From Vittaforma corneae ATCC 50505 (Eukaryota > Microsporidia > Nosematidae): a stretch of 29,340 nt of DNA. Position 1 is the first letter of the stretch. Each line of letters begins with the position of its first letter. A program made the position numbers and the translations under genes. The notes under the pieces were generated by a model. That model saw nothing but the letters and a program-made list of their open reading frames with translations. It was not told the DNA's origin and made no database searches. Of this stretch, positions 1 through 8,001 are shown one piece after another. Location of the stretch: positions 48,129 to 77,468 of the forward strand of contig NW_006889849.1 in NCBI RefSeq assembly GCF_000231115.1, written 5' to 3'.

Positions 1-7
1 AGTCCCG

Positions 8-277
8 TTACCCGTATTTTGCAATATCTTTCTCGCCATACACCACCTGCACAAGCAACGAACACGAGCTGCATCGTGCTATTGTCTCTCCCGTCCTTAG
101 ATCATCGAGAGAAATCACAAACACGTCTCCACACGGGCAGGGGTATGTAAAAAGCTCCAGCTCCTTGTTGTACGCAAAATCTACAATGTCTACTTGGTCG
201 TAGAATGCCAGAAAGTCGTCGCCACTCTTCATCTCGCTTTTGAAATAAGCCTCATACTCAAACTTGAACTCCGGCAT
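8..277 (-). CDS. DPH3: DPH3/KTI11, CSL-type zinc-binding protein of diphthamide synthesis
   Basis: DPH3 is a small cytosolic metal protein that supplies electrons to the Dph1-Dph2 enzyme in diphthamide formation on elongation factor 2; in yeast it also works with Elongator. The 89-aa product has the family core FTYPCPCGD at about residues 43-51, followed by CSSCSLLVQVVY near 69-80. The four metal ligands are C47, C49, C69 and C72. I chose the ATG at 275-277 because a CCCC box lies 9 bases upstream (gggg at 287-290 on the plus strand). The longer reading frame to 340 has no such box. A later Met at 230-232 would give a protein closer to the usual 80 or so residues, so the N-terminus is the uncertain part. 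Family call is secure. Confidence 0.88.
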   Translation of the reverse strand: MPEFKFEYEAYFKSEMKSGDDFLAFYDQVDIVDFAYNKELELFTYPCPCGDVFVISLDDLRTGETIARCSSCSLLVQVVYGEKDIAKYG

Positions 278-286
278 GTCTGCTTT

Positions 287-290
287 GGGG
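287..290 (-). promoter_or_regulatory. CCCC start-site motif of DPH3
   Basis: On the minus strand the sequence TTTTTTACCCC ends 9 bases before the chosen ATG. The same CCC-near-ATG arrangement recurs in front of most genes here and matches the CCC-like signal described for microsporidia. Confidence 0.55.
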
Positions 291-413
291 TAAAAAAGAA
301 GAAATGGCTGAAGCCTGTTTGTGAGTGCAGACGTGCACACAGAACCGGCCTGTGGGCACTCTACACTCCCAAATTAAACAAGTACCAAACACCCAAAGAT
401 CAAATATCTAAAA

Positions 414-419
414 TTTATT
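414..419 (-). terminator. Poly(A) signal AATAAA overlapping the Tom40 stop
   Basis: The plus-strand tttatt reads AATAAA on the minus strand and shares a base with the TAA stop (419-421). It implies a 3' UTR of only a few tens of bases at most. The same arrangement is seen at eS17 and eL8. Confidence 0.5.
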
Positions 420-1243
420 TATGATTCGTAGCTCAGTCCTATTCCATACTCAAAGTCCTCCCAGTCGTACGAGGATGAAAACTCGATCCTCAGGTTCTCG
501 GACAGCGACTCGCTCCAGTCAAAGTATACGTTCCTGCTTGAGTCTATTGAACACCTGACATCGCTTCTGTAGTTCCTTATTCTCATGCCTGCCGCATATG
601 AAAGGCTACTCGGAGACCTCTTTATCTCTCCCCCGAGCTCCAAAAACTCCAATACCTTGTGGTAGAAGCTCAGTGCCAGCGTGTTGAATCTCTGGATGTT
701 TGCACAGTAGACGCTGTCTTTGCCTTCGATTCGTGATGAGAAGCTGATTCCAAGCTCGTTGCTCAGCCCGACGACCTCAAATCCGCAGTCCAGGAATCCC
801 AGAGACACAAAATACGTCACAATATAGACGAGGTTTGATGCATCAAATGTAGGACTGATCAGCTTGAGGGCAACATTGTAAAATCTCGAGTTTAGCACTG
901 CTTCAAATTGATTGAAAATCTCCTTCTTGTGCGATATTATCGAGTGGAACTTGCTCACAAGGGGTCCTGTGAGCAGTGAGGACTTCAGCTGGTAGTTCCT
1001 GTTGCTGTCGAACGAAAACTGGAAGACGCTGTTTCTTGAGCTGAGCGTCAGGAAAGTTTGGTTTGTGCTGTTGGTCCTTATGTTTGAGATCTGGCAGAAT
1101 GGCAGGACAGTCTTGGATATTTCGGCCCTGAGTCCCGAGAACATGTTTGGCGTTATTATTTGAAGTGCTTCGCGGTTGTATGTGTCATAGGTTGTTTTAA
1201 TCGGTGCAGTCCTAAATCTCCAAAGCTTTGAGAAGAGTCCCAT
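419..1243 (-). CDS. TOM40: Tom40, mitosomal outer-membrane protein import channel
   Basis: This is a 274-aa protein of the Tom40/porin-3 beta-barrel family, the channel through which precursors enter mitochondria or, in microsporidia, mitosomes. The diagnostic N-terminal stretch MFSGLRAEISK at about residues 34-44 matches the conserved GLRA-(D/E)-x-x-K strand of Tom40. The rest is alternating polar and hydrophobic residues without alpha-helical membrane segments, as expected for a barrel. The length is near that of other reduced microsporidian Tom40s. On the minus strand CCC occurs 2 and 8 bases before the ATG (1246-1248 and 1252-1254), which supports the start. A poly(A) signal AATAAA (tttatt at 414-419) overlaps the stop codon. 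Confidence 0.82.
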   Translation of the reverse strand: MGLFSKLWRFRTAPIKTTYDTYNREALQIITPNMFSGLRAEISKTVLPFCQISNIRTNSTNQTFLTLSSRNSVFQFSFDSNRNYQLKSSLLTGPLVSKFHSIISHKKEIFNQFEAVLNSRFYNVALKLISPTFDASNLVYIVTYFVSLGFLDCGFEVVGLSNELGISFSSRIEGKDSVYCANIQRFNTLALSFYHKVLEFLELGGEIKRSPSSLSYAAGMRIRNYRSDVRCSIDSSRNVYFDWSESLSENLRIEFSSSYDWEDFEYGIGLSYES

Positions 1244-1475
1244 GTGGGTATGGGACGACGAGAAAAGGCATTTTCAAAAGCAGTACATCAACAAATGATG
1301 GGTTGTGTGACACAAAACTAGCATGTTTTTTGCTACTGAGTGAGTGCAGCAGCAATTTGCTGGCACCCAATATCTCATATGTGCTTGGCTAGCTACTCGC
1401 CATCACACTACAGTACAGAAGTTGGGACTGGGCATTTAATTAAAAGAAAGCCACAGTGGGCCTTGCCGATCTTAT

Positions 1476-3348
1476 TCACAGGTATTTCTCTACCTCCAAA
1501 TTTTTCAGGAAATCTGTAAACTCGCACTCCCCGTAATTCTTCGATATTTGGTCGATCAAGTCCGTCACACAGCTCCTGACCTGCCGATCATATTCTGACG
1601 CGATGATGTGGTCCTTGTATTCAATTTGTAAATACTCCAGGCATATGTCAATCATTCTCGCCCAAATCGAGAACACCTCATCATTCGTAATATAAAACCT
1701 GTTCAAAAGCTCCGAAACAATGGCCGAAAAGCGCTCTGGAAATCCATCAACAGAAAAGCCATGCAGCTCACTGGAGGAATGCCCAGGCTCCTCCACACGC
1801 CTGCCTGCTTCTTCAATGTACTTTTCGCTGAAGAACTCTGACAGAAAGCCAAGGTTCTCGCTCTTAATCTTCATAAAGACCAGGTAGAGAACCCTTGTAA
1901 AGTTGTAGCTCCTGGCCCTCTGCAGGTAGTGTATTGAAGAGGATATCGAAAACAGAAACCTGAACAGTATCTCCATTTCAAAACAGCTTTTCCTGGGAAC
2001 GAAGTACTGAAGAAGACCGTCCTTAAATGAAATGCCTATCCTTTGGATGTTAATCAAAAACTGGTTTTCATGTGCCATTCTCTGAAATTTCAAGAGCTTC
2101 ATAACATACTCTCCCAGTGAGCTGTCGCACTGCTCAAAAGCAATAAACTCGGCGTTTTCAAAGACCCTGTGTCCTATCTTGGTTCTTCCCTTGAAGCGGC
2201 CAGAGCTCTCCGTGCCAAAACCCTCAGCGCCGGTCTTAGAAAACATACCCTCTCTGTAATACTCATTCAGCTCACGAATCACTGGGCCGTCTCCAAACAA
2301 ACTGCGTTCAAAAGTGCAAAAAGATTGCCAAAGAAGCAGCCATTCTGCATCAGGACAACATCCTGGATAAGCTTCAGCTCAATCACAAGCTGGCTGGCCA
2401 TTAGACCGCTAAGTATTGACGACAGCTCAGTCCGCCGCGGCGTAATATCGCCCCTGTAGCTGACAGGCTGAAGACGCTCTGGATCATCAAAGTGCACACT
2501 CTCCATTCTCGAGCATAGATTGTCTTTGGACTGGACAGTCTCCTCCCTTGTCAAATTGACTGGGCTGCCCTCGTTCTCGCACTTTAGAGTGTCGGAAGTG
2601 TGGCACTGTGTCTCCTGTAGCCCAAGTCTCTTAATCGGTGATTTTGGTGGCAGCTTCCTTTTGATAGCGTAGCTGCTGGTGAAATTGCTGCCAGCTGATG
2701 CGTCATCAATTATTTCAATCCCAAACAGCATTCTAATGAAGAACACCGCCTTTCCTGCCGTTTCTATGCCCTCCAGCTGCACCTTCCCAAGTTAATTGCC
2801 TTGATCTTAAACATGTCTTTCCAGTGGGATGTCGTGAACTCCTCGGGTATCCTGACCTCAACCAGGGCTGTGGGGTCTGCCTGGTTAATCCACCTGTTAA
2901 TGCAGCTCATGATTTCTGCTGTTTCCTGGCTCTGAAAGCCCCTAAGAACATCAATACTGACATCCGCCAGGTTTTTCCTATTTGCTGAGAACGGAAAATC
3001 ACTGGGATTCTTAAGCGCCACGTTGTATATCCTGTCTAAATCCCTGAACAACTGGAACTCCTCCTGCAGACTTACAAATAGCTCCTCGGTGCTCTCGACC
3101 TTGTTCTTCAGGCCTGAAAGCTTCTTCAGATAGCTTTGTACGAAGCCGTCGAATGGCTCAACCTTGTAGAACTCCCTAATTTTGAAAATGAGAAACTCAA
3201 AAGGCAAGAAGCAGCTCAAGTCATACGAGGTGCAGCTGATGGATGGTGGGTTGTCGGCCAGAAAAGTGCTGGAGGTGTCAAAGCCCGACAGAAGATAGAA
3301 TAGGTCCTCCATGAGTGCCTTTCTCTGAAGTCTTTGGACTTGGTCCAT
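1476..3348 (-). CDS. Gamma-tubulin complex component (GCP2/GCP3, Spc97/Spc98 family), two frame breaks
   Basis: GCP proteins build the gamma-tubulin complex that nucleates microtubules at the spindle plaque. The gene lies in three successive frames: 3348-2764, about 2790-2279 and about 2300-1476, together about 625 codons. N-terminal Grip1-like features are EDLFYLLSGFD, then a segment rich in the pattern FEFLIFKIREFY. The second frame begins with EGIETAGKAVFFIR, which matches the GCP motif E-x-I-x-x-TGK-x-x-x-x-R. It ends in a stretch resembling the motif before the gamma-tubulin-binding domain. The third frame has the helical C-terminal domain. Both breaks are repaired by one added base, near GGG (ccc 2786-2788) and TTT (aaa 2295-2297). 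The start at 3346-3348 is preceded by CCCC (gggg 3351-3354). I cannot separate GCP2 from GCP3. Confidence 0.65.
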
Positions 3349-3357
3349 TTGGGGCAA

Positions 3358-3763
3358 AGGAGGACAAAGGTAGAAACTGCAAACGGTATGCAGGTCTGTT
3401 GGCGCTGCTTGTCCTCGGATCGAGAAGCGATGCTGTGCTGTGCGATACCATAGTAAAATCCACTGCTTGGAATGCGAGGATAGCTGTCTGCATCTCTACA
3501 TTTAATATGTGGCTTTTCTACAGTATAACTATTGCTGTCAGATTGTATTGAATGTTTGTTGATGGAAGTGAATGATATCTCGCGAAGAACAAAGACAAAG
3601 TAAGCTTAGTTGAATGCTTGCAACAGCTGCACTCCAAAGCATCCAAAGCCATGTGTTTGAAAACTGGGTGCTTTGCATTTTATCCCTCTTCCAGTCTTGT
3701 TTACATCTGTCTAATTAATTTACTTTAAGATCTGTGTTTATATATTTCTCCAACTTTTTACCC
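3358..3763. other. Intergenic region between divergent genes
   Basis: About 400 bases lie between the GCP gene (minus) and a small plus-strand ORF. I found no tRNA, repeat or further convincing gene. An open frame across 3315-3551 on the plus strand has neither a CCC box nor any recognisable motif. The final bases (3740-3763) are T-rich and end in CCC directly before the next ATG. Confidence 0.5.
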
Positions 3764-3922
3764 ATGGACAATCAGCTTTTCCAAGAGTGCACGACAAAGC
3801 TTTATCAGATAGGAGAAGACATCCAGAATGTTTTGGGAAGTTTGGACAATGGCGACGAGGCAAGCCTGTGGAAGGTTAAGGAGGCCTTGGAGTTTATTCA
3901 CAACACTATTAATCGACTTTGA
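3764..3922 (+). CDS. Small helical protein of unknown function (52 aa)
   Basis: I do not recognise this protein. It is kept as a real gene because ATG follows CCC directly (3761-3763), the strongest form of the start signal in this window. The 52 residues are predominantly helix-forming and acidic, with a heptad-like spacing of Leu/Ile (LYQIGEDIQNVLGSL, then KVKEALEFIHNTI). Small one-helix subunits of this size occur in kinetochore (DASH) and Mediator complexes, but nothing here assigns it to either. It has no signal peptide or membrane segment. Confidence 0.45.
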   Translation: MDNQLFQECTTKLYQIGEDIQNVLGSLDNGDEASLWKVKEALEFIHNTINRL

Positions 3923-4145
3923 TGGGACTCTCGACATATGTCATCTTTGACATCTCGTTGTACACTCAAAGGATAGGATGCAGCATAATTAAATTGATGG
4001 ATGTATTATGGTGTTTATGTCTAGTTTAATGTTTTGATTGTGTTTGTGACACTTTGATATCAGTGTCATCAGTATTTGAGAGGAGAGTGTGCGGGCTCTG
4101 GCGTCTAATCAAATAAAAAACAAACAGCATGGTGTTAAGTTGAAT

Positions 4146-5348
4146 TTAATTAGCTGTGGTCTTGCAGTGGCTTGTTTGCATTCCAAGTATCTTTGGCAGT
4201 GCCACGAAGCTGAGGAAAAGATAGGCCAGATTCAAAGCATTACCTGCAACGTATGTCATGCTGCTGAGATCAAAGTACAGCTTGAAGAGTAGAACAAGAA
4301 GGTTGCTGAACAGAAAAACATGAAGTATATTCTGACTACAAAGCTTGAAAAACCCAGTGTTGTTAATCAAGTATGGGCAGTGGTGTGCTGCCTTCATAAA
4401 GAGCCAAATAAAGGTGAACTGGATAAACAGGACCCAGGACAGATACGCAAGATTGCACAGCCTTCTTGAAGCGCACGAGTATGTTCTTGCAACCACATAC
4501 ACTGCGGTGTTTATGCACCAGAGCATACTAAGATTCGCAGTGGCTTTCTTCAGGTTTCGTTCCAGAATTAAGCTTCCTATGTGGTTGAGTATTAGGAAAA
4601 ACCCCAGAAAGGGAACAAGAGAACAAAGACCCTCCTTGTTTTGGAGGAGCATATTGGACCTTTCGGCTCTGAAGATCAGGTCTGAAACCTGCGGAGAGGC
4701 AAGCTCATATCCAATGACCAGTGCTATTCCCAGCAGAAGCTTTGAACACGAGTTGTTTAGCAGAAGACTGGACAGAATATACAGAAAATTAACTGCAGAG
4801 AGTGTAAAATAGAAGTTCCAATGTATGCCATACTCTTTCGGATTGACGTGGAGGTTGAATGCGCCTATTGCAAGCAGCCTCAGCAGTCCCAACAGAAAGA
4901 GCAGCACTGTGCTTCTTATCATCTTTCTTCTCGCTATTCTGCATGAAGTAACACCGCCGTTGAACATGAAGCACCCCACACCCAAGTCCATCAGCCCTAT
5001 TGAGTATCCGTCATTCTTGGAAAACCTTGAGTCCCAAAAATCAAAATCGCACAGAAAAATGCAAATGGTGGTCTGGGTGATGGTTATAAACCGGGCCAAG
5101 TCAAAGAAGAGTCTGGGCTCTATGTTCTTTTTGACATTCTGGCTTCCAGCTCCCAAGGATTTAATCAGAACTATCAAGGCCAGACAAACAACCAGGTACG
5201 GAATGAGAGACGGAATCAAAATAGAGATGTACTGCGAAACGATAAGGATTGCAAACTGATACAGCATGCGCCCAGAGTATTGGGAGAAGGCCAGCATGCA
5301 GAGAACGGGAATAGAAATTACAGCCAGCTGCTCGACTTCCCTTAGCAT
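4146..5348 (-). CDS. GWT1: GWT1/PIG-W, GPI-anchor inositol acyltransferase
   Basis: GWT1 is the ER membrane enzyme that acylates the inositol of glucosaminyl-phosphatidylinositol, an early step of GPI-anchor synthesis. The product (400 aa) is strongly hydrophobic, with about ten or more membrane segments. Two conserved blocks identify it: GLMDLGVGCFMFNGG, and KEYGIHWNFYFTL about 60 residues later. ANLAYLSWVLF-like sequence near the C-terminus also fits (here CNLAYLSWVLF). I set the start at Met 5346-5348 because CCC lies 4 bases upstream (ggg 5353-5355). The frame stays open about 45 codons further with hydrophobic sequence but no ATG, so a lost N-terminal segment caused by an indel remains possible. 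Confidence 0.85.
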   Translation of the reverse strand: MLREVEQLAVISIPVLCMLAFSQYSGRMLYQFAILIVSQYISILIPSLIPYLVVCLALIVLIKSLGAGSQNVKKNIEPRLFFDLARFITITQTTICIFLCDFDFWDSRFSKNDGYSIGLMDLGVGCFMFNGGVTSCRIARRKMIRSTVLLFLLGLLRLLAIGAFNLHVNPKEYGIHWNFYFTLSAVNFLYILSSLLLNNSCSKLLLGIALVIGYELASPQVSDLIFRAERSNMLLQNKEGLCSLVPFLGFFLILNHIGSLILERNLKKATANLSMLWCINTAVYVVARTYSCASRRLCNLAYLSWVLFIQFTFIWLFMKAAHHCPYLINNTGFFKLCSQNILHVFLFSNLLVLLFKLYFDLSSMTYVAGNALNLAYLFLSFVALPKILGMQTSHCKTTAN

Positions 5349-5486
5349 TATTGGGACCGCCAAATAGCAAACAAAAGTAAATATCAGCAGGCTGCACAAA
5401 GACCGCCCAAGTAATAAAGGCGAGGCGTATTCTTTGGCACAAAGGTGGGACCAGCACCGATAGCAATCAACAGCTGGAGATCAGGG

Positions 5487-6190
5487 CTAATATTTTAACG
5501 ATATGATTGTCTGTTTGCACTCTAGCACTGATTCGTAAGTACACTCCTTGGCACTCAAGGGACAGTGCAATGTCTGTGCCACTGTGGAGCACGCAAGTAG
5601 CGAGCATATGAGCTTCAGGGCAAATCCTAAAACGAAAAGTAGAGAGAAGACACCCAGGCTGGGAAACACTGCCATCAGACAAACTGACAGAACAATGCAG
5701 AGAAATTCGGAAATAAGAAAAACACAGAGCAATGCGCTGTCCTTTTGTGTGTCCCAGAAAGGTATCCATCCAGCACTATCCAACAGTAGCTGGGACAGAA
5801 CGATAGACAGATAGAGCAATGCATGCGACATCCAAACAAGTATAATCAACGCGATGTGGTTGAATATGAATGTCTGGGGATTTTGGTATGACAGCAGCGT
5901 TCTAAGGCAGAAACAATCCAGAACAAAGAGTAATGCAATGCAAAAGTAGGCAAACCCTCGGTAAAGCTTGCTGTGCTGTAGGAAAAGTCGGTGCCTGTGC
6001 ATCTTCTCATAAAATAAACAAAACACCAGAACGAATAGAGAATAATACTGCCTGAAACTGCGAGTGCAATCTTATTTAGGCATGCTGGCACGACGCTGTT
6101 CCATGCACCTTCCGTTAGGTAGGTACTGGTAAAGAACCTGTATCTTACAAACTGACTTAGTGCCGCCAGCGCCTCGTCTTTCTTAGCCAT
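5487..6190 (-). CDS. Polytopic membrane protein of unknown function, one frame break
   Basis: Two overlapping frames (6190 to about 6010, then about 6026 to 5487) together give about 234 residues. The N-terminus is soluble (MAKKDEALAALSQFV). About five hydrophobic segments follow, including SGSIILYSFWCFVYF, FAYFCIALLFVLDCF, IALIILVWMSHALLY, a Leu/Ile/Val-rich segment ending SVCLMAVF, and FSLLFVLGFALKLIC. One added base in a T run of the minus strand near 6011-6020 joins the frames and keeps the hydrophobic pattern. The start is well supported: ATG is one base behind CCCC, itself behind AAAAATTTT. I do not recognise the family. A promoter of the kind used by translation genes suggests strong expression. 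Confidence 0.55.
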
Positions 6191-6191
6191 C

Positions 6192-6204
6192 GGGGAAAAT
6201 TTTT
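6192..6204 (-). promoter_or_regulatory. AAATTT plus CCCC promoter of the membrane-protein gene
   Basis: The minus strand reads AAAAATTTTCCCC, ending one base before the ATG at 6188-6190. It combines both signals seen in front of the ribosomal protein genes. Confidence 0.6.
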
Positions 6205-6391
6205 GTGCACCAGTTTGGCACTATTCAAAAGACGTGCTTGTGCAGATAATGAACAGAAAGACGCGTTTGCTGTGCCATGGCTATATGCTCATAATAATAT
6301 TGGCATTCAAGCACATGTCCTCAGCTGCTTTTGAGCCAACAGCATGAAATTTTATACAAATACACACAAACAGTACAGAACTAGTAGAAAA

Positions 6392-7042
6392 TTATAGTTT
6401 AATACCATACTTCGTCTCATACTCGGCTTTCTCTGCAAGCAGGGCCTTCTTCTTGGCCTCCTTCTCAGCTCTACGTTTTGCGATCTTCTGCTTCCTCTCC
6501 TCAGACACAACGCCTGTGATCTTTATCTTGGGCAACACTGCATTCTCGTCATTTTCCCTGATAATCCTATGGATATAAGAGACCGTGTCCTCCTCCTCTG
6601 GAATCCCAAACATGGCCCTGAGCTTCCTGTCTCTTCTTGGAAGATGCGTCTTCTCCTTTACAACATCTGTAAGCCCCTCGACTGTCTTGCCCTCTGCTGG
6701 CCTGACAAGGACGACATTCAGCACAAGTATCTCATTCGAAACAATCGATCCCCGAACCGTCTTTCTTCGCCTAACACCACGTCTTCTGCACCGGTATCCA
6801 ACATCTCCCTTCGAAAGCAGCAGCCTTATTCTCTTGGTTGTGGCCTGGGCCGCTGTCATTGGGACTCCCTGGTAGTCGTTCCCACCAACAATCTGGACGA
6901 CCGAGCCTGCAAGCTCCGGCGAAATCAGTGCACCGTCGAACTGGTCGTTGATTTTCTTGCCGTAGAGCCTCTGCTCTTCCTTGGTCTTGATTTCAAAGCT
7001 CTTTTGGCTGGCATTGGTAGGATAAGCAATGTTTATCTTCAT
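6392..7042 (-). CDS. RPS6: 40S ribosomal protein S6 (eS6)
   Basis: This is the eukaryotic ribosomal protein eS6 of the small subunit, 216 aa. It starts MKINIAYP and carries the conserved core with SPELAGSVVQIVGGNDYQG-like sequence, then QGVPM and a basic RCRRRGVRRRKTVRG block. It ends in a long Lys/Arg/Glu helix (EERKQKIAKRRAEKEAKKK). The C-terminal Ser cluster phosphorylated in animals and yeast is absent; the protein stops at KYGIKL. The start at 7040-7042 is fixed by family alignment and by an upstream promoter with two AAATTT boxes and CCCC. The longer open frame to 7165 runs through that promoter and is not coding. Confidence 0.96.
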   Translation of the reverse strand: MKINIAYPTNASQKSFEIKTKEEQRLYGKKINDQFDGALISPELAGSVVQIVGGNDYQGVPMTAAQATTKRIRLLLSKGDVGYRCRRRGVRRRKTVRGSIVSNEILVLNVVLVRPAEGKTVEGLTDVVKEKTHLPRRDRKLRAMFGIPEEEDTVSYIHRIIRENDENAVLPKIKITGVVSEERKQKIAKRRAEKEAKKKALLAEKAEYETKYGIKL

Positions 7043-7046
7043 TGCA

Positions 7047-7077
7047 GGGGAACGTTCCAAAAATTTTTTAAAATTTT
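7047..7077 (-). promoter_or_regulatory. RPS6 promoter: two AAATTT boxes and CCCC
   Basis: On the minus strand AAAATTTT, AAAAAATTTTT, a 9-base spacer and CCCC precede the ATG by 4 bases. This is the fullest version of the shared promoter seen here. Confidence 0.7.
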
Positions 7078-7180
7078 CTGCACAGAGAAAGGAAGACATC
7101 TGTGCAAAGACAAGCTGCTGATGTCTGTTGGAATCGCAGGCTTTCAAACACCATGGTGCTTCCAAACTACTTTATTGATG

Positions 7181-7890
7181 CTAAATTATCATCGATTCAT
7201 TGTACATGGCCTCAACTGCAGAGCTCTCAATTGCCTTCATCTTCTTTTCAAGGTCCTGGAATACTTTGTCGGAGTTGCGCTGTAGAAACGCCTCAAGGGT
7301 CTCAAAGGCACAGACGTTGGATTTGTCGCTGCTTAGGAGATAGCTGATCACAGATCTTTGCTCCTCCTTCAAGACTGCACGCTCTTGATGTATAGGTCAG
7401 CCTGCTCAATATAATCACCATTCAAATACCTGATGAAGAACTGTGCAAGCTTTAGGTCCATCCCCTTACTGATCGACTGCACCTTTCCATCGCACTCATG
7501 TCTCAGGTTGCCTGATCCGCATCTCATGCACAGAAACAGATCCTGGTCCGTAACGTTAAGCTGTATGAATTTTCTGTTCAGGTACTCGGCTATCTCAGGA
7601 GAAATCTGGGACATCTTTGCTGATGGCTTGATCTGGCTCAACGCCTTTCTGCCGCTCAGGTACTTTAGTCTGAAAATGGGGCACGCATTTTGGTTGCAGC
7701 TCAAGTGCTCAAGCAGCGGAGTCATGGAAAGCTCCCACTGCTCAAACCTTGTGTTGCAGAACACACAGCACGACGAACGGGTTGTGCTGTCGGTCGAATA
7801 CTGCCCCATGATTGCCAGGCGTTTTGTGAATGTCTCATAGTCAGCCGGCCACTTCTCAAAGCTTCTGAGTCTGTCCTGGTATGTGTGCAT
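7181..7890 (-). CDS. BIR-domain protein (survivin/Bir1-like), one frame break near the C-terminus
   Basis: The first frame (7890-7369, 173 aa) carries a baculoviral IAP repeat domain. The block RLRSFEKWP is at residues 7-15, and zinc ligands C42, C45, H62 and C70 are spaced Cx2C-x16-H-x7-C as in the family. Single-BIR proteins of this type (survivin, yeast Bir1) are chromosomal passenger complex subunits that place Aurora kinase on centromeres. A second ligand-like cluster, C121, C124, H131 and C133, follows. One added base around 7369-7376 extends the protein about 62 residues with a helix (VFQDLEKKMKAIESSAVEAM) resembling survivin's C-terminal helix. An AATAAA at 7171-7176 sits just after that longer frame's stop, supporting it. 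The ATG is directly behind CCC (ggg 7891-7893). Confidence 0.7.
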
Positions 7891-8001
7891 GGGCCTGCAC
7901 GACAAGCATGACAAATACTGAAGCCAAAACAAATCCTGGCAAATAAACTCGTAAAAACACCACACCAAACGGCTATGCAAAGTCGTACTTGCAGAAAATA
8001 T

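Noticed and set aside
1340..1370. Short palindrome around CAGCAATTTGCTG in the spacer upstream of Tom40
   Set aside because: Only a six-base stem; expected by chance.
4345..5259. Two plus-strand frames opposite GWT1
   Set aside because: Antisense shadows of a clearly recognised membrane enzyme.
5161..5466. Second minus-strand frame over the GWT1 N-terminus, considered as a frameshifted first exon
   Set aside because: No ATG, no start signal, and no better match to GWT1 than the chosen frame.
6569..7347. Plus-strand frames opposite RPS6 and the BIR gene 3' end
   Set aside because: Antisense shadows; one runs through the RPS6 promoter.
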